NCBI RefSeq assembly: GCF_023380205.1
Contig: NZ_CP093361.1
Coordinates: 744,001 to 808,000, forward strand
From: Nicoliella spurrieriana
GTDB taxonomy: Bacteria > Bacillota > Bacilli > Lactobacillales > Lactobacillaceae
Length of the DNA: 64,000 bases
Direction: 5' to 3'
The notes under the pieces were generated by a model. That model worked only from the letters and a program-made list of their open reading frames with translations, did not search any database and was not told the origin of the DNA. This document shows, piece by piece, positions 16,586 to 25,200 of the stretch (positions within the stretch are counted from its first letter, which is position 1; each line of letters opens with the position of its first letter). The translations under genes and the position numbers were made by a program.

Positions 16586-17533
16586 ATGAAGAAATTATTA
16601 GCGTTTTTGATTACCACGATGCTGGCTGTAACGCTAGTCGGGTGTCAAAGTAATCAGCAGCAAACCAGCCGGTCGGAGCAAAGTAGTGGGCGGGAAATTA
16701 CCGCTAGTCAATTGCCACACCTGGACTATCAGGTCGGCCGCCAAGCCGTGATCGAAGTCAATGGCAATAAGAGCACCTTGAATCCAGCGGATTGGAAGCA
16801 AAACCAGATTCAATACGCAGCTTTGGATGCTAAGAACCGGACTTCAGCAGCGAATACCGCCTACCTGGAATCTAGAAACGTGGCTAGCAGTTCGCTACGG
16901 AGTCGCCAGACGGTGTATCCGACCGGGTGGCACCAAAAGTTCATTAATAATGAAGCCATCATTAACCGGGGGCATTTGATTGCCTATAGTCTATCCGGTG
17001 GCATCAATACCGATGGGGACTACCAGGCAGGCTTAAAGACCGGTGATCAGAATAATTTGAAGAACCTCTTTACCCAATCGGCCTTCAGTAACCAAAAGCT
17101 ACAGACGATTTATGAAACGTTAGTCCGAAACGCCTTAAAGGACCACCGCAAGGTCATCTACCAGGCCCAACCAATTTTTCGGGGAAATGATTTGATGGCG
17201 CGGGGGATTCACCTGCAGGCGTTATCGACTGATCGAAAGTTAAACTTCAACGTCTACCTATTTAACGTGCAACCGGGGGTCAAATTTGATTATGCGACCG
17301 GTCGTTCCAAGGTCGACCACACGATGAACGTGCCCGCACCGGCGAATGCGTCCTACTATAGCGGTGGGCACCGGCAAACTAGCTCGGTCGGGGCGATTTT
17401 GGGCGCCTATGGGGCGTATAAGACCTACCAACACTACCGGAATCGGAAGGCCGAAACGGATTTTAGTTCGACCAGTAGTCACCGGACTTACCACTACCGG
17501 ACGAATCACCACCGCACTTACCACCGTCGGTAA
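16586..17533 (+). CDS. DNA/RNA non-specific endonuclease, lipoprotein, 315 aa
   Basis: Lipoprotein signal with lipobox LVGC (Cys at residue 20), then a Gln/Ser linker and a DNA/RNA non-specific nuclease domain. The active-site run is INRGHLIAYSLSGG, with NLKNLFTQSAFSNQ further on, as in EndA/DNA-entry nucleases (DRGH family, His as base). It would sit on the outer face of the membrane and degrade extracellular DNA or act in uptake. The C-terminus is odd: a Gly/Ala hydrophobic piece followed by a Tyr/His/Arg-rich tail. ATG 16586 follows AGGAG. The longer frame from 16568 is rejected. Confidence 0.85.
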   Translation: MKKLLAFLITTMLAVTLVGCQSNQQQTSRSEQSSGREITASQLPHLDYQVGRQAVIEVNGNKSTLNPADWKQNQIQYAALDAKNRTSAANTAYLESRNVASSSLRSRQTVYPTGWHQKFINNEAIINRGHLIAYSLSGGINTDGDYQAGLKTGDQNNLKNLFTQSAFSNQKLQTIYETLVRNALKDHRKVIYQAQPIFRGNDLMARGIHLQALSTDRKLNFNVYLFNVQPGVKFDYATGRSKVDHTMNVPAPANASYYSGGHRQTSSVGAILGAYGAYKTYQHYRNRKAETDFSSTSSHRTYHYRTNHHRTYHRR

Positions 17534-17619
17534 ATTGATTTGCGTACAACATAATTGACAGGCTACAAATCCTGGGTATGATAGTTAATGTAGATTAAAT
17601 TTAAAGGGGGATTTTAATA

Positions 17620-17976
17620 ATGAAAATGGTAATTACCGCTGAAGCTAAGGCGAAGATCGAAAAGGTTGCCGGACCACACACGAAGTTACTATTGAGCTTA
17701 GATGACGGGGTCGGCCCATTCTCAGACGTCGGTTCATGTGCAGTCGATACTTCCTTTGACCTGGTCGTGGTCGATGCAGATTTAGATGTCCCTGATTTCA
17801 ACAAAATAATTGACAGTAACATGGGTCCAGTTTATTATAAAGATTATTCAGGACAATACGTCGATGCACCAGGATTGACATTGACGGTTCAATATAACCA
17901 ATTGGCGCTTAAGAACGACAGTGGGTTGATTGATTCAGGAGTGGCAATCTTGGATAAAACAAAGGCACCCAAATAA
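17620..17976 (+). CDS. iron-sulfur cluster biosynthesis family (HesB/YneR-like) protein, 118 aa
   Basis: Small protein of the Fe-S_biosyn (PF01521-like) fold as found in lactobacilli: MKMVITAEAKAKIEKV start, LLLSLDDGVGPFSDVGSCAVD, and a C-terminal LTVQYNQLALKNDSGLIDSG. The three cluster-binding Cys of true IscA proteins are not present (one Cys visible), so cluster carriage is doubtful. Role unknown. ATG follows AAAGGGGG. Monocistronic with its own terminator. Confidence 0.7.
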   Translation: MKMVITAEAKAKIEKVAGPHTKLLLSLDDGVGPFSDVGSCAVDTSFDLVVVDADLDVPDFNKIIDSNMGPVYYKDYSGQYVDAPGLTLTVQYNQLALKNDSGLIDSGVAILDKTKAPK

Positions 17977-17986
17977 TTTTGCAATC

Positions 17987-18016
17987 AGGTTAACTTCGTT
18001 TGAAGTTAACCTTTTT
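17987..18016 (+). terminator. rho-independent terminator
   Basis: AGGTTAACTTC / GAAGTTAACCT perfect stem followed by TTTTT. Confidence 0.9.
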
Positions 18017-18106
18017 GTTTTCTTAAGAATTGAAGGCGTGTCGGTATAATTAATTGGCCATCATTGATACAATAATGACATTGAATCAATTAAGGAGGCA
18101 ATTGAA

Positions 18107-18763
18107 ATGGCAAATGTTTTAGTAGTAGGCGCCCACGGTCACGTGGGGAAGTTAATTGTGGCTAAGTTAGCAAAGGCTGGTGAACAGGTCTTTGCCGGCT
18201 TCCGGTCTGAAGCCCAGTTCCAGACGGTGGCGAACATCGCAAACGTTACCCCGGTCGAATTCGACTTGACCGCGGCGCCCGAAGCAATGGCGCAGGTCTA
18301 TAGTACCCACCACATCGATACGGTCGTCTTTAGTGCCGGCTCTGGTGGTAGTACCGGCGATGACATGACCCTGCTAATTGACTTAGATGGTGCGGTCAAG
18401 ACGATGGATGCCGCAAAGCAAGCGGGTGTGCAGCGCTACGTGATGGTCAGTGCAGCCGGCGCTGACGACCGCAGCTTTTGGCCTAAGTCAGGCTTGCACA
18501 CTTACTATGTTGCTAAGCACTACGCCGATCGGATTTTGAAGGCAAGCGCCTTGGACTACACGATCGTGCGGCCGACCCTGTTAACTAACGATGCGGGGAC
18601 CGGCAAGATTGCCGTCAACGGGGCACGCCTCGGTGGCTCGATTCCACGTGACGACGTAGCTTCAACCGTCGTTGCGGTGCTCAAAGATCCTAATACCGCG
18701 CGGAAGATTTACCAAATTACCAGTGGCGATGACGCCATTGACGCTGCTTTGCGTGTTGAGTAG
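18107..18763 (+). CDS. NAD(P)-binding protein, atypical SDR (YwnB-like), 218 aa
   Basis: Rossmann fold with the glycine motif VVGAHGHVGKLI at residues 5-16, D at the end of strand 3 (VEFDLTAA), VVFSAGSGG and the YYVAKHYAD segment (Y-x3-K) of extended SDR proteins, then YTIVRPTLLTN. The family covers NmrA-like and flavin/biliverdin-reductase-like proteins. Substrate is not known. ATG follows AAGGAGG. Possibly monocistronic. No clear terminator is seen in the 94 bases before the ABC-F gene. Confidence 0.85.
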   Translation: MANVLVVGAHGHVGKLIVAKLAKAGEQVFAGFRSEAQFQTVANIANVTPVEFDLTAAPEAMAQVYSTHHIDTVVFSAGSGGSTGDDMTLLIDLDGAVKTMDAAKQAGVQRYVMVSAAGADDRSFWPKSGLHTYYVAKHYADRILKASALDYTIVRPTLLTNDAGTGKIAVNGARLGGSIPRDDVASTVVAVLKDPNTARKIYQITSGDDAIDAALRVE

Positions 18764-18857
18764 TCCCAACGGTTATGGTAAAGTAATAATAAGTAAATTG
18801 TCGCAAACAACGTCCTAGTGCCTAGTTGCCGGGGCGCTTTGTGTATGGAGGATTAAT

Positions 18858-20480
18858 ATGATAACTGTTAGTAACATGGGCCTGCATTTTTCTGGTAAGA
18901 AGCTCTACGAAAACGTTAATTTAAAGTTCACTCCCGGAAATTGTTACGGGGTGATTGGGGCCAACGGGGCCGGTAAATCAACCTTTTTGAAGCTGCTTGA
19001 AGGGAAAATCCAACCCACCAGCGGAAGCATTTCAATTGGTGAACACGAGCGGATGTCGAGTTTAAATCAAGATCACTACGCATTCGAAGAGTTCACCGTC
19101 TTAGACACCGTCATCCAGGGTTACAAGAAGCTCTACGATATCATGAAGGAAAAGGATGCGCTCTACGCCAAGCCTGATTTTTCTGATGAAGATGGGGTCC
19201 GCGCGGCTGAATTGGAGGGTGAATTCGCCGAAATGGACGGCTGGAACGCCGACTCCGAAGCTTCACAACTATTGCAAAGCATGGGAATTCCGGAATCGAT
19301 GCACGGCTTAAAGATGAGCGAATTGACTGAAGGTCAAAAGGTGAAGGTCTTACTCGCCCAAGCATTATTCGGCAAGCCCGATATCTTATTGCTGGACGAA
19401 CCGACCAACGGGCTCGATAACCACACCGTTGAATGGCTCGAACACTTCTTGGAAGACTACCCGAATATCGTGATCGTGGTCTCCCATGACCGGTACTTCT
19501 TAAACCAAGTTTGTACCATGATGTGTGACGTGGACTTCCAAAAGATTCAAATGTACGTTGGAAACTACGACTTCTGGCTCAAGTCCAGCCAATTAGCTGC
19601 CAAGCTAAAGGCTGATTCCAACGCCAAAAAGGAAGATCAAATTAAGGAATTAAAGGAATTTATCGCCCGCTTTAGTGCGAATGCTTCCAAGTCCAAGCAA
19701 GCGACCTCCCGGAAGAAGCAATTGGACAAGATTTCTTTGGATGACATTCAGCCATCCTCGCGGAAGTATCCGTTCATTAACTTCGAGACCGAACGTGAGA
19801 TTGGAAATGACTTATTGCGGGTCGACAAGGTCTCAAAGACCATCGATGGGGTCAAAATCTTAGACAACGTGACCTTTACGCTTCGGCCGGGTGAAAAGAC
19901 GGCCATCATTAGCCGTAATGACCTGGCTGCAACGACGATGATGCAAATTATCGCCAGTGAAATCGAGCCCGACAGCGGGAGCGTGACTTGGGGGCAGACC
20001 ACCAAGCGGTCCTACCTACCAAAGAACTTCAACGCCGAATTTGAGGGCAGCCACCTCTCGATCATGGACTGGTTACGCCAGTTCGCACCGAAGGAAGAAA
20101 GTGACAACACCTTTATCCGCGGGTTCTTAGGCCGGATGTTGTTCTCAGGCGATGCCGTTGACAAGCAGGTCGACGTGTTGTCCGGGGGTGAAAAGGTCCG
20201 CTGCATGCTTTCCAAGATGATGCTGCAAAAGGCTAACGTCCTCTTGTTCGATGACCCGACGAACCACTTGGATATGGAATCGATTACGGCCTTAAATGAT
20301 AGCTTGATCGCATACCCGAGTTCGATCATCTTTACTTCCCATGACCACCAGTTCATTCAAACGATTGCTAATCACATTATCGAAATTTCCGATAAGGGCA
20401 TCGTTGACCGGGCGGACACGAAGTACAATGACTTCTTGGATAACTCAGACATTCAAAAGCAAGTCGCAAAAATCTATTAA
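18858..20480 (+). CDS. ABC-F ATPase (YbiT-like), 540 aa
   Basis: Two fused nucleotide-binding domains with no membrane part. NBD1 has Walker A GANGAGKST, a degenerate signature LTEGQKV and Walker B LLLDEPTNGLD. NBD2 has a lost Walker A (SRNDLAATT), a good signature LSGGEKVRC and LLFDDPTNHLD. The interdomain linker (about 255-315) is basic and helical with SKSKQATSRKKQLDKI, the typical ABC-F linker that reaches into the ribosome. The degenerate second Walker A is, as I recall, usual for this subgroup in lactobacilli. Likely a translation factor acting at the ribosome. ATG follows GGAGG. Confidence 0.9.
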   Translation: MITVSNMGLHFSGKKLYENVNLKFTPGNCYGVIGANGAGKSTFLKLLEGKIQPTSGSISIGEHERMSSLNQDHYAFEEFTVLDTVIQGYKKLYDIMKEKDALYAKPDFSDEDGVRAAELEGEFAEMDGWNADSEASQLLQSMGIPESMHGLKMSELTEGQKVKVLLAQALFGKPDILLLDEPTNGLDNHTVEWLEHFLEDYPNIVIVVSHDRYFLNQVCTMMCDVDFQKIQMYVGNYDFWLKSSQLAAKLKADSNAKKEDQIKELKEFIARFSANASKSKQATSRKKQLDKISLDDIQPSSRKYPFINFETEREIGNDLLRVDKVSKTIDGVKILDNVTFTLRPGEKTAIISRNDLAATTMMQIIASEIEPDSGSVTWGQTTKRSYLPKNFNAEFEGSHLSIMDWLRQFAPKEESDNTFIRGFLGRMLFSGDAVDKQVDVLSGGEKVRCMLSKMMLQKANVLLFDDPTNHLDMESITALNDSLIAYPSSIIFTSHDHQFIQTIANHIIEISDKGIVDRADTKYNDFLDNSDIQKQVAKIY

Positions 20481-20486
20481 TATTAA

Positions 20487-20519
20487 GGGGGATTGGCAGT
20501 TGGTGCCAATCCCTTTTTT
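20487..20519 (+). terminator. rho-independent terminator
   Basis: GGGATTGGCA / TGCCAATCCC stem followed by six T. Confidence 0.9.
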
Positions 20520-20549
20520 GCTCTATAATGGGCGCATGGAGGGATGGAT

Positions 20550-21251
20550 ATGAGGAAAAAATGGCAACTCTGGGTCGCCATCATCCTATTGGTGGCGGGA
20601 CTGGCACTACTTAGCATTGAGCCGGTCAAAACCGCACTAGTAGCGGGGTATCGACCGACAGTTACGCACGAACAGGCCGCAAAGAACCAACGCCAGACTA
20701 AGCAGGCGAATTATAATATGAATCAGGTCAAGGCGGTGACGATGAACCAAGTCATTAACGCCCGCTTGCACGCCAAGGACGTCAAGCCGGTCGGCCAGAT
20801 TTTGGTCCCCACTGCTGATGTGCATTTACCAATCGCTTTGGGGGTTGCAAACAACACGTTGATGCTTGCGGCCGGGACGATGCGTGCCGACCAACAGATG
20901 GGGAAGGGTAATTACGCCCTGGCTGGCCACCACATGTTGAACAAACAGGCGTTATTTTCGCCGTTGTACTACAAGGCCCGGGTGGGCACAAAGGTCTATT
21001 TGACCGATATGAACAAGGTATATCAATACCAGATTACGACCCGTAAGATCATTAGCCCCTACGACGTGCAGGTAATTGATAACACCAAGCAGCCACTAAT
21101 TACGTTGATCACTTGTAACGACAGCGGGAGCAAGCGCTTATTGCTGCGGGGCAAATTGATCGCTACGATGGCGTTAAAGCAGGCGCCGGCAGCGGTGGTC
21201 AAGCTGTTGCATCAAAAAACGAATAATTATAACGTTTTGGCGGGCTATTAA
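20550..21251 (+). CDS. srtA: class A sortase, 233 aa
   Basis: N-terminal membrane anchor (residues 6-24), a spacer helix, then a sortase barrel with catalytic His127 in LAGHHM, Cys189 in TLITCND and Arg196 in SKRLLL. The order and spacing are those of SrtA. It joins LPXTG-type proteins to peptidoglycan. No protein in this window ends with an LPXTG motif, so its substrates are elsewhere. ATG 20550 is taken over 20544 because GGAGGG is 6 bases from the former and touches the latter. Confidence 0.9.
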   Translation: MRKKWQLWVAIILLVAGLALLSIEPVKTALVAGYRPTVTHEQAAKNQRQTKQANYNMNQVKAVTMNQVINARLHAKDVKPVGQILVPTADVHLPIALGVANNTLMLAAGTMRADQQMGKGNYALAGHHMLNKQALFSPLYYKARVGTKVYLTDMNKVYQYQITTRKIISPYDVQVIDNTKQPLITLITCNDSGSKRLLLRGKLIATMALKQAPAAVVKLLHQKTNNYNVLAGY

Positions 21252-21335
21252 AATGATAAATAATGTTGACATCTTTTGTAATTTTATTAAGAAAATGATA
21301 TATTTATTATGATTAATTTAAGGAGATGGATACAT

Positions 21336-22082
21336 ATGAAGATTAAAAAGACGCTATTAATGACGGCTTTATCACTCACGTTAGTGGCTCCCACGGTACT
21401 AGGGGCCTTCAATAGTGAAGCCCAAGTGACCGTTAACGCCGCTAAGAAGCACAAGGCGAAGTCACACAAGGCTAAGAAGACGACTAAAAAGACTAAAAAA
21501 ACGACTAAGAAGGCTAAGAATGGCAAGGTCAAAAAGGTGAAGAAGACTACCAATACGACCACCACGACTACGACGACGAACCCAACAACTACTACGACGA
21601 CCCAAACGCCAACGACCACGACGTCCACTGCGACGGCGTCGACGCCAGCAGCCCAACCAGCTGGCAACAGTGATCAAACTGCATTCAATAATGCGGTCGG
21701 CCCACTAGCGGTCTACGCTAACCCCGGGGGCCAAAACACCTACATCGTAGGAAATGGGACCCAGTTTAACAAGGGTAATTACACGGACTATCGGGATGCA
21801 TTGAACGCCCTTACGACTGACATGGGGAGTACCGATGCTTACGATAACACTAACTACGGGAACAAGGCCGTTCAAGAATTTCAACAACAGGCTTCCCAAT
21901 TAGCACAAGCATTCAACGGCCGCTTCTCCAGTTATGACAATCAAGTCATTTCCCAAGCAGCTTCGCGGGTGCAACAAAACTGGGCTAACTCAATGACCAG
22001 TTCATCTGCACGGGACCAACAATGGAATAACGTTCAAAACCTATTGAACGCCATTAGTGGTGGTTTCAGTAAGTTGAACTAA
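21336..22082 (+). CDS. secreted protein with Lys/Thr-rich linker, 248 aa
   Basis: Signal peptide (residues 1 to about 30, MKIKKTLLMTALSLTLVAP...), then a very basic Lys/Ala/Thr segment and a poly-Thr linker up to about residue 105. The remaining 140-residue domain is rich in Asn, Gln, Ser and Ala. The basic stretch could bind wall polymers. I do not recognise the C-terminal domain. There is no LPXTG or membrane anchor. Start ATG 21336 follows AAGGAG. It lies just after the sortase gene and before the GH70 gene, with its own terminator. Confidence 0.8.
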   Translation: MKIKKTLLMTALSLTLVAPTVLGAFNSEAQVTVNAAKKHKAKSHKAKKTTKKTKKTTKKAKNGKVKKVKKTTNTTTTTTTTNPTTTTTTQTPTTTTSTATASTPAAQPAGNSDQTAFNNAVGPLAVYANPGGQNTYIVGNGTQFNKGNYTDYRDALNALTTDMGSTDAYDNTNYGNKAVQEFQQQASQLAQAFNGRFSSYDNQVISQAASRVQQNWANSMTSSSARDQQWNNVQNLLNAISGGFSKLN

Positions 22083-22111
22083 TCGTTAAATAATTAGCAA
22101 TTGAATTCATG

Positions 22112-22146
22112 AAGCCCGGCTATTACTTTGGATAGTCGGGCTTTTT
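22112..22146 (+). terminator. rho-independent terminator
   Basis: AAGCCCGGCTA / TAGTCGGGCTT stem followed by TTTTT. Confidence 0.85.
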
Positions 22147-22187
22147 ACATATTTTTAAAAGTCAGGTTAATTCAAACTTTAAAAATC

Positions 22188-22216
22188 TTTAAACAATTTA
22201 AATATTTTGTTACAAT
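22188..22216 (+). promoter_or_regulatory. promoter of the first GH70 gene
   Basis: -35 TTTAAA (22188-22193), 17-base spacer, -10 TACAAT (22211-22216). The -10 box lies in TTGTTACAAT, a motif seen upstream of other genes here. Confidence 0.5.
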
Positions 22217-22276
22217 ATTAATGAGTTAAATTGGACGGCAGTGTTTGATATATCAGCTGTTTACGGAGGAATTATT

Positions 22277-25200
22277 ATGAATAAGAACACTAATAATAAA
22301 GCAAGTAATAATAAAATTCACTATCAAAAATTTGATTATAAGGTTAATGGTTTAAACAAAAAGTGGGTGCTTTCAGGAATTGCGACCACCTTCTTTTTGA
22401 TGGGGATTAGTCAGGTAAATGCCCATGCCGATGAAAAGCCGACCGACACGACTGCGGTGACGAACACCACCACCCAAAGTGCTTCGACTGATAACACTAC
22501 GACACCTAGTTCATCAGCTAATAACAACTCCACTACGGTTAGTTCAAACACTACGACCAATAATTACAATCCGTCGAATGGGGCCACGCCATCCACCAAT
22601 TACTCCCCATCTAATAATTACACTCCATCAAACACAGCTAATTCGTCCAGTAGTGATCAATCCACGACCGGCAGCTCGAGTGCAAGCTCCAGTAGTGCGA
22701 CTGCATCTAGTACTGCATCCAGTTCTAGCACAACCAGCACGAATGCTAGCTCTACAGCTAGTCAATCAGCCGAATCCAGTGCTAGTGCATCTGCCAGTGT
22801 TAGTTCCTCATCGGACAGCACCTCCAGTTCAAGTGCCAGCACTTCCGTAAGTGCATCTGCCAGTGCCAGTTCCTCATCGGACAGCACCTCTAGTTCGAGT
22901 ACCAGCGCCTCGGCCAGTGCTTCCGCTAGTGCTAGTTCCTCATCGAACAGCACCTCCAGTTCGAATGCCAGCGCCTCGGCCAGTGACTCCGCCAATGCCA
23001 GTTCCTCATCGGACAGCACCTCCAGTTCGAGTGCCAGCGCTTCGGCCAGTGACTCCGCCAATGCCAGTTCCTCATCGGACAGCACCTCCAGTTCGAGTGC
23101 CAGCGCTTCGGCTAGTGACTCCGCCAGTGCTAGTTCATCATCGGATAGCACCACCAGTTCCAGTGTCGATTTCTCAGCTAGCGCCACGAGTGCATCGAAT
23201 TCAATCGTCATCATTGCATCCGGCAGCTACAACCCCCTTAGCTCAGCTTCCGGCTCTATTAGCGGTGCCACCAGTGCAGCGAGTGCAAGTAGTTCCGCTG
23301 CGGACAGTAGCTTTAGTGGCATCCAAGTGCCTGCTGATCCGACCGTCATTAGTCCAAATATCAAGGCCGTGGATGGGACTTATCACTACTACAACAATAG
23401 CGGCGAAATGCAAAAAAACGTCATCGTTAACAACGGCAATCAAATTGCCTACTTTGATAATAATGGAAACTACGTTGCACTAAGTAACAGTTTGCCAAGC
23501 ACCACCGTTACCACTGTCAATAATACTTATGCACCATACAATGCGATCTACAGTCTCGATAGCAGTAACGTGACGACGACCAACGGTTTCTTGACCGCCG
23601 ATAGTTGGTACCGGCCAACGGAAATCCTGCGCGATGGGACCACCTGGGAAGCATCGACGACTGCTGATTTCCGGCCACTCTTAATGGTCTGGTGGCCCGA
23701 CAAGCAGACCCAGGTCAACTACTTAAACTACATGAAGGCCAACGGCCTTAGTGACGTTGCCTACACTGATAACGACAGTCTCGATGACCTCTTGACCGGG
23801 GCCCATAACGTCCAAGCCGCAATTGAAAAGAAGATCTCCGCTAATAACGGGAACACCGATTGGCTCAAGACCTTGATCTCAAACTTTGTTAACACCCAAT
23901 CGATGTGGAATTCCGCCAGTGAATATGGTTCGGCTAACGATGGGTACCAGGGTGGTACGTTGGCCTTCGTCAACAACGCCTTGACCCCGTACGCTAATTC
24001 TGACTACCGGTTGGTTAATCGCTCACCGGCAATGCAGACCGGGACTGCTAAGTACAATTATGATTCATGGAACGGGTCTGAATTCCTGTTAGCCAACGAC
24101 GTGGATAACTCGAACCCCATCGTGCAGGCCGAAGATTTAAACTGGCTACACTACATGATGAACATCGGGACGATTACCCAAAACGACCCGAGTGCAAACT
24201 TCGATGGGATCCGGTTGGATGCCGTTGATAACATGGACGCCGATTTATTGCAGATCATTTCCAATTACTTCAAGGATGCTTATCAAACCAACGCCAGTGA
24301 TGCGAATGCGAATAACCATCTGTCGATTTTGGAAGACTGGAGTAAAAACGACGCCTACTATAATAAAGATAACGGGCAAAACCAACTCACGATTGATGAC
24401 TACTTCGTCTTTAACTTGAACAAGGTCTTAAATGCCGACCCGAGCGCGCGGACCGACATCAGTAATTTGATCGACGGTAGCTTAGTAAACCGGACCGACG
24501 ATAGTACTGAAAACACCGCGATTCCAAACTACACGTTCGTGCGGGCCCATGATAGTGGGGTCCAAGAAAAGCTCTTCAAGATCATCAACGACCAAATCGA
24601 CCCGTCATCGACCGGGTATAACGCCACCCAACAAGAATTGGACGAAGCCTTGAAGATCTACGATCAAGACATGAACTCCACTGATAAGAAGTACAATTAC
24701 TACAACATCCCATCATCGTACGCCCTGTTGTTGACCAACAAGGACACGGTCCCACGGGTGTACTACGGTGATATGTACACTGACGATGGCCAATACATGG
24801 CTAATAAGTCACTGTACTTCGATGCGATCCAATCGATGCTGACCGCCAGAATTAAGTACGTTGCTGGAGGCCAAGCAATGGCGATGGCTAACAACGGCGT
24901 GCTAACTTCCGTGCGGTACGGGAAGGGCGCTGACACCGCGACTGACCAGGGGGATGCTGAGACGCGGAACTCCGGAATTGCGGTCGTTGAAAGCAACAAT
25001 CCCAAATTACAAAACACCCAGGTCACCATCAACATGGGGGCTGCGCACAAGAACCAAGCCTACCGGCCACTGCTGTTGACCACTGACGGTGGGACGCAGG
25101 AATATGATACCGATGACGCTGCCAAGGACGACGTGATTTACACCGATGCCAACGGGAACTTGACGCTGAGTGCTGACCAAGTTAAGGGTTACAGCAATCC

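Noticed and set aside
18858-20480. Loss of Walker A in the second domain of the ABC-F protein as a sign of inactivity
   Set aside because: As I recall, lactobacillus YbiT-like ABC-F proteins commonly have this feature, so it is not unusual here.
22762-23214. Long minus-strand open frame opposite the Ser-rich stalk (similar ones at 26776-27372, 32415-33176 and 38456-39037)
   Set aside because: These arise because repeated Ser/Ala codons leave the opposite strand free of stops. No ribosome binding sites, and composition is the mirror of the coding strand.
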